The position numbers were made by a program, and so were the translations under genes. DNA of 31,192 nucleotides, from IMG/VR virus record IMGVR_UViG_3300031772_009609, positions 1 through 31,192 of that record; one strand, 5' to 3'. The notes under the pieces were generated by a model that did not search any database, was not told the origin of the DNA, and was given only the letters and a program-made list of their open reading frames with translations. Below, piece by piece: positions 14,200 to 21,490 of the stretch (position 1 is the first letter of the stretch; each line of letters begins with the position of its first letter). This DNA comes from a virus.

Positions 14200-15744
14200 A
14201 TGACGAAGAGCGTAGCCATCCTGGGTTCTGACGGCCGCCCGGTTCGCCTGGCCCGGTCTCGGACCCAGTCCGCCGACGGCCGTCATGAGATCGTCATGGA
14301 TGGGGTCGGCGGCGCCTACGCCGCCACCGGCTATCACGCCCGCTCCATCGCCGTCAACGAAGGCCAGAGTTACAGCCAGGGTTCCGGCGAGCAGCATCAG
14401 CGGTTCGATCGCTATATCCTGGTGGACGAATCGCGCGGCCTGGACCGGGACAATCCCCTCTATGCGTCGATCATCGACACGGCGATCACCTATATCCTCG
14501 GCTCCGGTTTCTCGCTTCAGACCGAGCCGAGGGTCGAGCAGCTCTGGAACGACTGGTGGCGGGCGCCCGAGATCACGAACCGGCTCTCGGGCGGCGAGGT
14601 CGAGCAGATGGTGCTGCGGGAGATCATCCTCTGCGGGGACCATCTGATCGTCAAGACGGAAAAGGGCCTGATCGACCTGATCGAGTCGGAGCGGTTGGCC
14701 AAGGGCAGCCGCATGGGCACGGGGATCACCACCGATCAACTCGGCCGGCCGATGGGATTTTCCGTCTGCGATTACGGCAAAAACGGCATGCTGAATACGG
14801 CCACGGCGACGCTCTATCCCTCCGATCGGGTGATCTTTCTCGCCTGTCCCCGCCGACCCTCGGAGCTGCGGGGGATGCCGGTCCTGCAAAGCACGTTCGC
14901 GATGCTGCACCGGATCAACGATACCTGCGACGCCGAGGCGATCGCAATGCAGCTCCAGGCCCGCCTGGCGATTGCGATTAAAAAGACCCAGGCGGCGCAG
15001 CTCGGCTATTTGGAGAGCAAGGACGATGAGGGGCAATCGGCCACGGAGGATACGGGGGCCCTGACGACCCGGATCACGGAGCTCAAATATGCGATCATCG
15101 CCCACCTGGAGCCGGATGAGGACGTGACCACGATCGAGCGGAACATCCCCGGCAAGGACTTCCCGCAGTCGCTGCGGATGTTCCTGCGGCTGATGGGTTT
15201 GCCCTTGGGGATGCCGCTGGAGTTGGTGCTCCTGGATTGGACGCAGAGCAACTACAGTCAGAGCCGGGCCGTGATCCAGCAGGCCTACGAGCGCTTCTGC
15301 AAATGGCAGACCAAACTGATCGACTTCTTCTACGACCCATTGCTGCAATGGAAACTGTCTCAGTGGGAGGCCCAGAAACTGCTGGGCAACAAGGCCGCGA
15401 AGAATATCAAGTGGGAATGGATCACGCCGACCTCGCCCTGGATCGATCCCCAGAAGGAAATGGAGGCGGTGGGTCTGAAATTGGATCGGGGCCTGACGAC
15501 GCACGGCCGGGAATGCAAGGCCCTGGGTTTGGATCGTAACGACGTGAACGATGCCCGCGAGGCGGAGATCCGCGACGCGATCAAGCGGGTGCAAAAAATC
15601 AAGGCGGACACCCAGGTGACAGTGCCCTGGCAACTCTTTGCGGGCGCCGTGACGGCCCCGGCCGCCCCGGCGGCGAAGAAACCGGAACTAGCGACGGCGG
15701 CCGAAAACGATCAACCAAAACCGGGAGTGGATGAAAATGCCTGA
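14200..15744 (+). CDS. Portal protein, lambda gpB-like
   Basis: It forms the dodecameric ring at the capsid vertex through which DNA passes. The N-terminal block (RFDRYILVDESRGLDRDNPLYASIIDTAITYILGSGFSL) has the ARDLVRNNP...A...GxGF layout of lambda-type portals. The following parts (WRAPEI, VLREIILCGDHLIVKTEKG, IESERL) match the conserved core. At 514 residues it matches lambda gpB (533). A C-terminal Ala/Pro-rich tail begins near residue 480. The gene starts immediately after the connector gene and overlaps the protease gene at its 3' end. Confidence 0.92.
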   Translation: MTKSVAILGSDGRPVRLARSRTQSADGRHEIVMDGVGGAYAATGYHARSIAVNEGQSYSQGSGEQHQRFDRYILVDESRGLDRDNPLYASIIDTAITYILGSGFSLQTEPRVEQLWNDWWRAPEITNRLSGGEVEQMVLREIILCGDHLIVKTEKGLIDLIESERLAKGSRMGTGITTDQLGRPMGFSVCDYGKNGMLNTATATLYPSDRVIFLACPRRPSELRGMPVLQSTFAMLHRINDTCDAEAIAMQLQARLAIAIKKTQAAQLGYLESKDDEGQSATEDTGALTTRITELKYAIIAHLEPDEDVTTIERNIPGKDFPQSLRMFLRLMGLPLGMPLELVLLDWTQSNYSQSRAVIQQAYERFCKWQTKLIDFFYDPLLQWKLSQWEAQKLLGNKAAKNIKWEWITPTSPWIDPQKEMEAVGLKLDRGLTTHGRECKALGLDRNDVNDAREAEIRDAIKRVQKIKADTQVTVPWQLFAGAVTAPAAPAAKKPELATAAENDQPKPGVDENA

Positions 15745-17104
15745 GTCAACGAATGCCATCCCCATCTCCTTTTTGACGGATTTGGCGGCCGAGCCGTGGG
15801 CGATGGAGCCGGGCCGGTTGCAGAATTTCTTTCTCCAGATCCGCGACCATGCCGCCGCCTATGCCAGCCTGGCGAAGATTGAGATCGAGCGGTCCAAGCC
15901 CATCCTGCGCGTGGAGGGCACGACGGCCCTGATCCCGATCAGCGGCATCCTGATGAAGAAAGTTCCCTCCTGGATGGCATTTTTCGGGATCGAAGCCACC
16001 GCCTATAGCGATATCCGCGATCTGGTCAACCAGGCGGCGGCCGCCCAACGGGTGACGGAGATCCATTTGGTGGTCGATTCGCCCGGGGGCACGGTGGCGG
16101 GCGTGGCGGACGCCGCCGCGGCGCTTCAGTCCGCCCGCCGGCAGAAACCCATGACGGCCCACATCCAGGACCTCGCGGCCTCCGCCGCCTATTGGCTGGC
16201 GTCGCAGGCGGGGACGATCACGGCCGACTTCAACGCGGAGATCGGCGGCATCGGCGTGTATACCGTCATTGATGATTTCTCCCGGAGGTTCGCCAATGAG
16301 GGAGTGACTGTCCATGTCGTCACCTCCGGAGAGCACAAAGGCGTGGGAGTATTCGGGGCGGCCGTTACGGAGCCCCAACTCGCGGCGCTCCGCGAGGTTA
16401 TCGAGGGGATCGCGGCGAATTTTCGCGATGCCGTGGCTGCCGGTCGAGGTTTGGCCGCCGACGAGGTCGGGGCCCTGGCGACGGGCCGGCTCTGGGAGGC
16501 CAAGGCCGCCCTCGCCAATAAATTGATCGATGGGATCGGACCGCCGCCGCGCGGCGCAAATCCGAAATCCGAAATCCGAAATCCGCAATCCAATGAAGGA
16601 GATCATCCCGTGGAAACGATCACCCAACCCCAACAACCTCCGGCCGCGGCTATTGCCCCGGACGTCGAGCAGATCCGGAAGGAAGCCGTGGAGCGGGAAC
16701 GGACCCGGCTCACGCAAATGCTGGCGGCGTTTCCGAAGGACCCGCATTTTGCCTTGACGCAATTTTCCGCCGGCGTCACGGTCCAGGAGGCCAAGGCCGC
16801 CTATTGCGATACCCTACTGGCCCGCGGCAAATCGGAAAGCGAAAGCGAAACCGAGGACGAAGGCGTGGCCGGCACGTCGGGCTATCAGCACGGCGGCTAT
16901 CAGGAGGGCGGCCCGGCCCCGGCGGCCGGCGGCTTCCTCGCGGCCGTACGCAGTTACGCCCGCGATCATAAATGCAGCCGACTCGCGGCGATTCAAGCGG
17001 TCCGGACCGACCAGCCGGGACTCTATGAGAAATTCCGCGCCGAGTCCCGGCCCCCGATGGTGCACGGCCGGTGCAAGCGCGTCAATGTGGAGTTGGGTTC
17101 CTGA
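15737..17104 (+). CDS. Head maturation protease (S49 family, gpC-like) fused to scaffold region
   Basis: This is a ClpP/SppA-type serine protease that processes the prohead. DSPGG is at residues 114-118 and the nucleophile is S149 in LAASAAYW, the usual phage S49 pattern. From about residue 275 the protein changes to a heptamer-encoded linker (NPKSEIRNPQS), then a helical charged scaffold-like segment (EQIRKEAVERERTRLTQML) and an acidic/Gly tail. GGGAG (15723-15727) fits ATG 15737; ATG 15731 is too close. An internal ribosome site and GTG at 16610 would make the scaffold separately, as in lambda C/Nu3. Confidence 0.9.
   Translation: MPESTNAIPISFLTDLAAEPWAMEPGRLQNFFLQIRDHAAAYASLAKIEIERSKPILRVEGTTALIPISGILMKKVPSWMAFFGIEATAYSDIRDLVNQAAAAQRVTEIHLVVDSPGGTVAGVADAAAALQSARRQKPMTAHIQDLAASAAYWLASQAGTITADFNAEIGGIGVYTVIDDFSRRFANEGVTVHVVTSGEHKGVGVFGAAVTEPQLAALREVIEGIAANFRDAVAAGRGLAADEVGALATGRLWEAKAALANKLIDGIGPPPRGANPKSEIRNPQSNEGDHPVETITQPQQPPAAAIAPDVEQIRKEAVERERTRLTQMLAAFPKDPHFALTQFSAGVTVQEAKAAYCDTLLARGKSESESETEDEGVAGTSGYQHGGYQEGGPAPAAGGFLAAVRSYARDHKCSRLAAIQAVRTDQPGLYEKFRAESRPPMVHGRCKRVNVELGS
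16558..16592 (+). repeat. Heptamer array, 5 units, within the protease-scaffold gene
   Basis: aaatccg occurs four times in perfect tandem (16558-16585) and is followed by caatcca. It lies exactly between protease and scaffold coding parts and just upstream of AAGGAG and GTG 16610. Confidence 0.9.
16610..17104 (+). CDS. Internal-start scaffold protein (Nu3-like), 164 aa
   Basis: Inside the protease gene and in the same frame, AAGGAG (16596-16601) stands 8 bases before GTG 16610. Translation from there yields a helical charged protein with no protease residues, ending with the shared C-terminus. Lambda makes its scaffold Nu3 from an internal start of gene C in the same way. The heptamer array just upstream, which elsewhere precedes true start codons, supports a real start. 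No experimental proof is visible in sequence. Confidence 0.6.
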   Translation: METITQPQQPPAAAIAPDVEQIRKEAVERERTRLTQMLAAFPKDPHFALTQFSAGVTVQEAKAAYCDTLLARGKSESESETEDEGVAGTSGYQHGGYQEGGPAPAAGGFLAAVRSYARDHKCSRLAAIQAVRTDQPGLYEKFRAESRPPMVHGRCKRVNVELGS

Positions 17105-17139
17105 CCGAACCGTGACTCTTCCGCTCGAAAGGGGCAGCG

Positions 17140-17796
17140 ATGTCCGAGCAAACGAATGGCACGATGGGATTTCCGGTAGCCGCTGCGGTGACCGCGTTTC
17201 GGCGGGTCAAGATCGATGCGGCGGGCCGGGTTGCGCACGCCGGCGCGAGCGATTATGGCATCGGCGTGGCCCAAACCGCCCAGGCGACGGTTGGCTTTCA
17301 GGTGGCGGTTCGTTCCTGGCATGAGGGCACGGTCATCATCGAGGCGTCCGGCGTCATCGCGGCGGGTGACGAGGCCTACGCCGCCTCGAATGGCCGGATC
17401 GCCGCCACGGGAACGCTGAAAATCGGCACGGTCTATACGGCGGCCGCCGCGGCGGGCAGCGTGGTCGAGGTCTTTCCGCATCTGAGGCTTCTGCAATCTT
17501 CGAGCAGCTCCTCGTCTTCGAGCAGCTCCTCCTCGTCAAGCAGTTCCTCGTCCTCGAGCAGCTTCTCGTCCTCGAGCAGTTCCTCGTCCTCGAGCAGCTC
17601 CTCGTCATCGAGCAGTTCCTCGTCTTCGAGCAGCTCCTCGTCGTCAAGCAGTTCCTCGTCCTCGAGCAGTTCCTCGTCCTCGAGCAGCTCCTCGTCATCG
17701 AGCAGTTCCTCGTCCTCGAGCAGTTCCTCGTCCTCGAGCCTCTCGGTTTCGAGTTCCTCCAACAGTCTATCATCGAGCAGCTCATCGTCGAGCTGA
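17140..17796 (+). CDS. Capsid decoration protein (DUF2190-like) with long poly-serine tail
   Basis: Residues 1-118 follow the pattern of small trimeric decoration proteins that stabilise the capsid (DUF2190/gpD role): VTAFRRVKIDAAGRVAHAGASDYGIGVAQ, then EGTVIIEASGVIAAGDEAYAA and GTLKIGTVYTAAAAAGSVVEV. The remaining about 100 residues are almost pure serine with a few Phe, Leu, Val and Asn, encoded by 18-bp repeats. Such a tail would project from the capsid surface if the family topology holds. It lies between scaffold and major capsid genes, where lambda D is found. A close paralogue follows. Confidence 0.8.
   Translation: MSEQTNGTMGFPVAAAVTAFRRVKIDAAGRVAHAGASDYGIGVAQTAQATVGFQVAVRSWHEGTVIIEASGVIAAGDEAYAASNGRIAATGTLKIGTVYTAAAAAGSVVEVFPHLRLLQSSSSSSSSSSSSSSSSSSSSSSFSSSSSSSSSSSSSSSSSSSSSSSSSSSSSSSSSSSSSSSSSSSSSSSSSSSSSSSSSSLSVSSSSNSLSSSSSSSS
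17500..17733 (+). repeat. Minisatellite, 13 units of 18 bp, coding poly-serine
   Basis: Thirteen consecutive 18-base units of the form TCGAGCAGYTCCTCGTCN run from 17500 to 17733, each encoding six serines. Units differ at a few positions (for example TCAAGCAG in units 3 and 9). This is typical of a tract that grows and shrinks by slippage or recombination. Confidence 0.95.
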
Positions 17797-17823
17797 GTCC
17801 TCTAAGGAAAAGGAGAATTTCAC

Positions 17824-18204
17824 ATGGCAGAACAAAGAGATTGGCCGGTGGCATTGCCAGCCGCTGCCGCGGTTACCGCCTTTCGGCGGGTGCGTTTGAA
17901 TGCGGCGGGCCGGGTTTCGCACGCGGGCGCGAAGGATTACGGCATTGGCGTGGCCCAATCCGCCCAGGCGACGGTGGGTAAGGACGTCACGGTGCGGGGC
18001 TACGATGAGGGGACGGTAAAAATCGAGACGTCCAGTCTCATCCTGGCCGGCAAGCGAGTCTATGCCTCCGCCGGCGGCTGTGTGGCGGCGACGGGAACGG
18101 TCCTGATCGGAACGGCCTACAAGGGCGCCACGGCCAGCGGATCGATCATCGAGGTCATCGTGCACCGGGGCCTGCTGCAGTCATCCAGCAGCTCCTCGTG
18201 GTAA
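17824..18204 (+). CDS. Second capsid decoration protein (paralogue), short serine tail
   Basis: Residues 1-118 align closely with the preceding decoration protein, with shared blocks VTAFRR, NAAGRVSHAGAKDYGIGVAQ and ATVG. It ends LLQSSSSSSW, so the same LLQS junction leads to only six serines instead of about 90. This is a tandem duplication with a tail of different length. Two copies may allow mixed decoration of the capsid. AAGGAGAA upstream of ATG 17824 is a good ribosome site. Confidence 0.8.
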   Translation: MAEQRDWPVALPAAAAVTAFRRVRLNAAGRVSHAGAKDYGIGVAQSAQATVGKDVTVRGYDEGTVKIETSSLILAGKRVYASAGGCVAATGTVLIGTAYKGATASGSIIEVIVHRGLLQSSSSSSW

Positions 18205-18229
18205 GGGCCGGTTGAAGAACATCGCCAGA

Positions 18230-18285
18230 GGGGGCGCGCACGAAGGCTCGCCCCCAACGAAAGGAATCCTCCGCCTGCGGCGGAG
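18230..18285 (+). promoter_or_regulatory. Two hairpins before the major capsid gene
   Basis: GGGGGCG (18230-18236) pairs with CGCCCCC (18249-18255). CTCCGCC-TGC-GGCGGAG (18269-18285) follows. The second is bracketed by two copies of GAAAGGAAT, the downstream one being the capsid gene's ribosome site. They may tune mRNA stability or translation of the most abundant protein, or the second may be a mobile palindromic repeat. No T run follows either stem. Confidence 0.5.
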
Positions 18286-18306
18286 TCTACGGAAAGGAAT
18301 GTCATC

Positions 18307-19266
18307 ATGGGAGTACAGTACACGGGTTACAGCACGCCGCGCGAGGATCTGGGCATGGCGCTGCACGAATTCGATCCTTCGAGCCAGGGCTTGATCGCGA
18401 CGCAGGTCCTGCCGATCCGGCCGGTGAGGAAACAGGCGGCCAATTTCAGCATGATCTCCCGCGAGAACATGAAAAACGCGGAGCGGGTCAAGCGCGCCGC
18501 CGGCAGTGCGTTCGCCCGCGTGCACATGCGGGCGGAGGACCTGGCTTACGCCTGCGAGCTCTACGGCCTGGAGGCCCCGCTCGCCGACGAGGATCGGGAC
18601 AATTACGAGGACGATTTCAACGCCGAGTTGGAGCTGACGCAGTTGATCAACCTCCTCCTGCTGCTCGATCTGGAGATCGAGGTCGAGGCGATGGTCTTCA
18701 ATACGACCACGTGGACGGGCACGGGTCTCTACGTGGACCACTACGCCGCCCCCTGGGACGCCGCGGCCACGGACATCATCGCCCAGGCCGAGGAGGCCAA
18801 GGAGTATGTCCGCCAGAACTGCGGCCTGCCGGCCAACGCCCTGATCGTCTCCGCCAAGACGCTCTCGAACATGCGGCTGAACACGGGGATCAAGGGCGCC
18901 TTCCCGGGAATCCCCACGTTGACCTACTCGGCCCTGATCGGCAATCTGCCGGGCATTCTCGGCATCGAACGGATCATTGTGGGCGGCCAGGTCTACGACA
19001 CGGCGGACGAAGGGCAGACCTCCACGATGGCGGATATCTGGCCGGACGATTACGCGATGTTCGCCCGCCTCAACGGCCCAGCCGACAGTCTCTGGTCGCC
19101 CGGCCTGGGTCGGACGATGGCCTGGCGGGTGGGGTCCTCCGATCTGGTCGCGACCGACCAGTACCGGGAGGAGCAGACGAAATCGGACATCTTCCGCGTG
19201 GAACACGCGCTCGATCCGCTGATCCTCAACAAGTATTGCGGGTTCCTCATCAAGATCGACGCGTAA
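18307..19266 (+). CDS. Major capsid protein, lambda gpE-like
   Basis: This forms the icosahedral shell (HK97 fold, gpE family). Supporting blocks are VLPIRPVRKQAANFSMISREN near the N-terminus, the ELELTQLINLLLLLDLEIEVEAMVFN spine-helix region, ANALIVSAKTLSNMRLN, and a C-terminal GSSDLVATDQYREEQTKSDIFRVEHA...LILNKYCGFLI typical of the family. At 319 residues it is close to lambda gpE (341). GGAAAGGAAT precedes ATG 18307. It follows the decoration genes in lambda order. Confidence 0.93.
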   Translation: MGVQYTGYSTPREDLGMALHEFDPSSQGLIATQVLPIRPVRKQAANFSMISRENMKNAERVKRAAGSAFARVHMRAEDLAYACELYGLEAPLADEDRDNYEDDFNAELELTQLINLLLLLDLEIEVEAMVFNTTTWTGTGLYVDHYAAPWDAAATDIIAQAEEAKEYVRQNCGLPANALIVSAKTLSNMRLNTGIKGAFPGIPTLTYSALIGNLPGILGIERIIVGGQVYDTADEGQTSTMADIWPDDYAMFARLNGPADSLWSPGLGRTMAWRVGSSDLVATDQYREEQTKSDIFRVEHALDPLILNKYCGFLIKIDA

Positions 19267-19302
19267 CGTCAGTCCCTCCGGGACGAATCGATCGGAGCAG
19301 CC

Positions 19303-19554
19303 GTGGAGTTTTTGGAGATTTTAGCTATGCCGCCTAATCTCGAAGACTGGTTGGCCAGTCCGGTCACCCAGGCGGTGATCGAGCAGATTGCCGCCAAGGT
19401 TACGCAGCAGGTGATCGAACAGCACATTCAATGCTGTCCCCACGGTCGATTGCTGCTCAAGGGCCGTTCCTTGCTCGTCGGACTCTGTATCGGCAGCGGG
19501 GTCGCGGGCGGCGGGGTTTCCGCCCTGGTGCTCAAGGTATTGACGGGGGTGTGA
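19303..19554 (+). CDS. Small protein with C-terminal hydrophobic segment
   Basis: GTG 19303 has GGAG a few bases upstream; ATG 19327, with GGAG 10 bases upstream, is an alternative start. The first half is helical (MPPNLEDWLASPVTQAVIEQIAAKVTQQVIEQ) and the last 25 residues (LLVGLCIGSGVAGGGVSALVL) look like a membrane or buried glycine-rich helix. It lies where lambda has FI, but no similarity is evident. Function unknown. Confidence 0.5.
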   Translation: MEFLEILAMPPNLEDWLASPVTQAVIEQIAAKVTQQVIEQHIQCCPHGRLLLKGRSLLVGLCIGSGVAGGGVSALVLKVLTGV

Positions 19555-19556
19555 TC

Positions 19557-19895
19557 ATGACGGATTTCGCGGCCGCGATGGATCTGGCCGCCGAGGCGGC
19601 GTGGGTGAGTTTGGACGTCGAGTCCATCACCTACACGCCGGCCGGCGGCGCCGGTCTGGTCCGTTCCGCCCTCGTGCGCCGTCTGGCGCCCCAGGAGATT
19701 TCGGGCCTGGGCCGGGCCCCGGAGGCGATGGTCACGCTGCGGAACCAGGCCGCTGCCGGCCGCCTGAGCTCCGTGGTGGACACCGGCGGAGACACGATCT
19801 CGTGGTCCCCGAAGCGCGGCGGAACGGCGAAGGTCTCCCGCGTGCTGGAAATCGTTTCCGCGAACGGCGGTTTCGTGACGGTCCTGATCGGCTGA
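19557..19895 (+). CDS. Head-tail joining protein (FII-like position)
   Basis: ATG 19557 is chosen because it follows the preceding stop by 2 bases; the frame is open further upstream within the previous gene. The 112-residue protein starts with an amphipathic helix (MTDFAAAMDLAAEAAW), then beta strands (ESITYTPAGGAGLVRSALVRR) and ends with GFVTVLIG. This helix-plus-beta-barrel layout and its place after the capsid gene suit a lambda FII-type head-tail adaptor. Sequence similarity alone is not decisive. Confidence 0.55.
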   Translation: MTDFAAAMDLAAEAAWVSLDVESITYTPAGGAGLVRSALVRRLAPQEISGLGRAPEAMVTLRNQAAAGRLSSVVDTGGDTISWSPKRGGTAKVSRVLEIVSANGGFVTVLIG

Positions 19896-19897
19896 GT

Positions 19898-19925
19898 GGA
19901 ATTTCGGATTGCGGATTTCGGATTT
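19898..19925 (-). repeat. Heptamer array, 4 units (minus orientation)
   Basis: On the + strand the units read ggaattt, cggattg, cggattt and cggattt; the complement is the aaatccg type found at 16558. The array occupies the gap between the FII-like and Z-like genes. Confidence 0.85.
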
Positions 19926-19928
19926 GGA

Positions 19929-20555
19929 ATGGCTGGTAGTGCACTACTGACGGTTCGAGTCGATCGTGCAGGGTTGCAGACCATGGCCCGGCAAGTGGCG
20001 GGCCTGCGCGGCGGTCTCGCCCGGGTGGTTCCGGCGGCGCTCAATCGTACGGCCGCCTGGACCCGCACGCGGCAGCGCCGGGAGGTGGCCAGTCAATGCC
20101 GCATCAAGGTTCGGGCGGCGGACCGGCTCCTGCGGACCGACAAGGCGAGTTCCGCCAAGTGGAACGCCCAGTGCGAGATCCTCAATCGCCGGGTTGGGAT
20201 CGGCAAATTCCTGGCCGGGGCCCGCCGCAGCACCACGGCGATGTTCCCCAGCGGCCTAGTGATACAGTATCCCCGACATTTTGCAGCCACCATGCCGAGC
20301 GGGCATCGGGGCCTGTTCGTGAGGGCGCGGGTCGTCAAGCCGGGGATCAGTATTCGCCGCCCTCAGCGCACGACGGCCGGCAAACACGGTGGGTATACGT
20401 ACCGGACCGAGTTGCCGATCTACGAGCAGCGCGAGCGGCTCGGCGTCGTGATGCAGCTCGATTGGATGGCCGCTCTCCAGGACGCCGGGGCGGCCCAACT
20501 GCAAAAAGAGATCGATTCGAAGATCGCCTGGCTGACGGCGAAAGGAAAAGGGTAA
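19929..20555 (+). CDS. Minor tail protein, lambda Z-like
   Basis: The frame begins at GTG 19896, but its first codons would be the heptamer array, so ATG 19929 is preferred (208 aa). The protein is strongly basic and helical (LTVRVDRAGLQTMARQVAGLRGGLARVVPAALNRTAAWTRTRQRR), the typical start of gpZ/prophage minor tail Z proteins. It is followed by a beta-rich middle and the ending LQKEIDSKIAWLTAKGKG. In lambda gpZ (192 aa) has the same place before U and is needed for tail completion. Confidence 0.7.
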   Translation: MAGSALLTVRVDRAGLQTMARQVAGLRGGLARVVPAALNRTAAWTRTRQRREVASQCRIKVRAADRLLRTDKASSAKWNAQCEILNRRVGIGKFLAGARRSTTAMFPSGLVIQYPRHFAATMPSGHRGLFVRARVVKPGISIRRPQRTTAGKHGGYTYRTELPIYEQRERLGVVMQLDWMAALQDAGAAQLQKEIDSKIAWLTAKGKG

Positions 20556-20557
20556 TC

Positions 20558-21028
20558 ATGGCGGCATCGCGGCGGGAACAGATTTCCGAATGGCTCCGGG
20601 CCGAGGTGGCGAAGATCGCCGGGGTCACGGCCCTGCGTCCCAAGCGAGTTTTCTGGACCGAGGAGCTGACGAAGGACTTGACGGCGGTGATCCGGCAGCG
20701 GTCCTGCCGGATCGTGCACGCGGATGAGACGGATCTGGCCTTCGAGCAGGGGTACAAGATCACCGTGGCCGTGATCGACCGGGACACGGCGACGGCCCCA
20801 CTCGATACCCGGATCAATCTCGTGATGGCTGCCGTAATCAAGGCCCTGGCGGCGGACCCCTCCTGCGGCGGTCTGGCGGGTTCGAATGGGATGGTCCTGG
20901 AGGAGATCGTGTCGCTCCAGGAGGACAATAGTGAGCCGGTTTCGCCGGGTCTCACGGGCGAAAGTCTGCTGATGCGGGTTCATTTTTCCACGTTGAAAAC
21001 GAATCTCAGCGCCGCGGGCGGCGTCTGA
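20558..21028 (+). CDS. Tail terminator protein (gpU position)
   Basis: ATG 20558, with AAAGGAAAAGGG just upstream, gives 156 residues; the longer open frame upstream is inside the Z-like gene. It starts REQISEWLRAEVAKIAGV, contains strand segments and MAAVIKALAADPSCGGL, and ends with MRVHFSTLKTNLS, like tail-completion proteins that end in a long strand (gpU or HK97 gp10 relatives). The assignment rests on this pattern and on lying directly before the tail tube gene. The acidic stretch VSLQEDNSEPVSPG precedes the last strand. Confidence 0.65.
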   Translation: MAASRREQISEWLRAEVAKIAGVTALRPKRVFWTEELTKDLTAVIRQRSCRIVHADETDLAFEQGYKITVAVIDRDTATAPLDTRINLVMAAVIKALAADPSCGGLAGSNGMVLEEIVSLQEDNSEPVSPGLTGESLLMRVHFSTLKTNLSAAGGV

Positions 21029-21043
21029 CGAAAGGAGTTTCGC

Positions 21044-21463
21044 ATGATCGGTAAAGGCGCGACGCTGACCGGCTCGGTGACGGGTTTGGTCGGCCACATT
21101 CGCAATATCAATTTCGAGGGCACCAAGGTCGACAATCTCGACAACACGGACGGGGACACCCCGGGCTATCACCGGACGTTCGAGCCGGGCCTGATCGACT
21201 CCGGCCGGTTCACCTGCGAGGTCCTGTACGACGCGACCTACGCCTGGGGCGTCCTGACGGCGTTGAAGAACCGCGTGACGGAATGCTGGAAGGTCCAGTT
21301 CGCCGACGGCCGCCGCCGGTGGTTCTGGGGCTATCCCGACGATAGTTCGCTCTCAGGTCCCTACGACGCCCTGGTCAGTTACAATTTCGGCATCAAGATC
21401 ACCGGGGCGATCACGAGCAGCTCCTCGAGCAGTTTGTCGAGCAGCTCTTCGTCCTCAGCCTAA
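21044..21463 (+). CDS. Tail tube protein with poly-serine C-terminus
   Basis: GAAAGGAG precedes ATG 21044. The 139-residue protein is beta-rich (GKGATLTGSVTGLVGHIRNINFEG ... DSGRFTCEVLYDATYAW ... DALVSYNFGIKITGAI), matching the shape of siphovirus tail tube proteins. It is placed between tail terminator and the G/G-T chaperones as in lambda V. The last 15 residues are serine-rich (SSSSSSLSSSSSSSA), in the position where lambda V carries an extra surface-exposed C-terminal domain. The serine tail thus probably decorates the tail exterior. Confidence 0.75.
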   Translation: MIGKGATLTGSVTGLVGHIRNINFEGTKVDNLDNTDGDTPGYHRTFEPGLIDSGRFTCEVLYDATYAWGVLTALKNRVTECWKVQFADGRRRWFWGYPDDSSLSGPYDALVSYNFGIKITGAITSSSSSSLSSSSSSSA

Positions 21464-21490
21464 ACCTCACGCAGCATAGGAGAAACGAAT

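Noticed and set aside
14173-15633. Long minus-strand open frame opposite the portal gene
   Set aside because: Shadow frame common in GC-rich DNA; the portal protein on the + strand is unambiguous.
17500-17733. Regularly repeated units resembling a CRISPR array
   Set aside because: Units are contiguous 18-bp coding repeats with no spacers.
17433-17762. Minus-strand open frame encoding LEDEEL repeats opposite the serine tract
   Set aside because: It is the mirror of the 18-bp serine repeat; no ribosome site and all neighbouring genes are on the + strand.
20096-20557. Upstream extension of the tail terminator frame by 154 codons
   Set aside because: It overlaps the Z-like gene completely; ATG 20558 has a good ribosome site.
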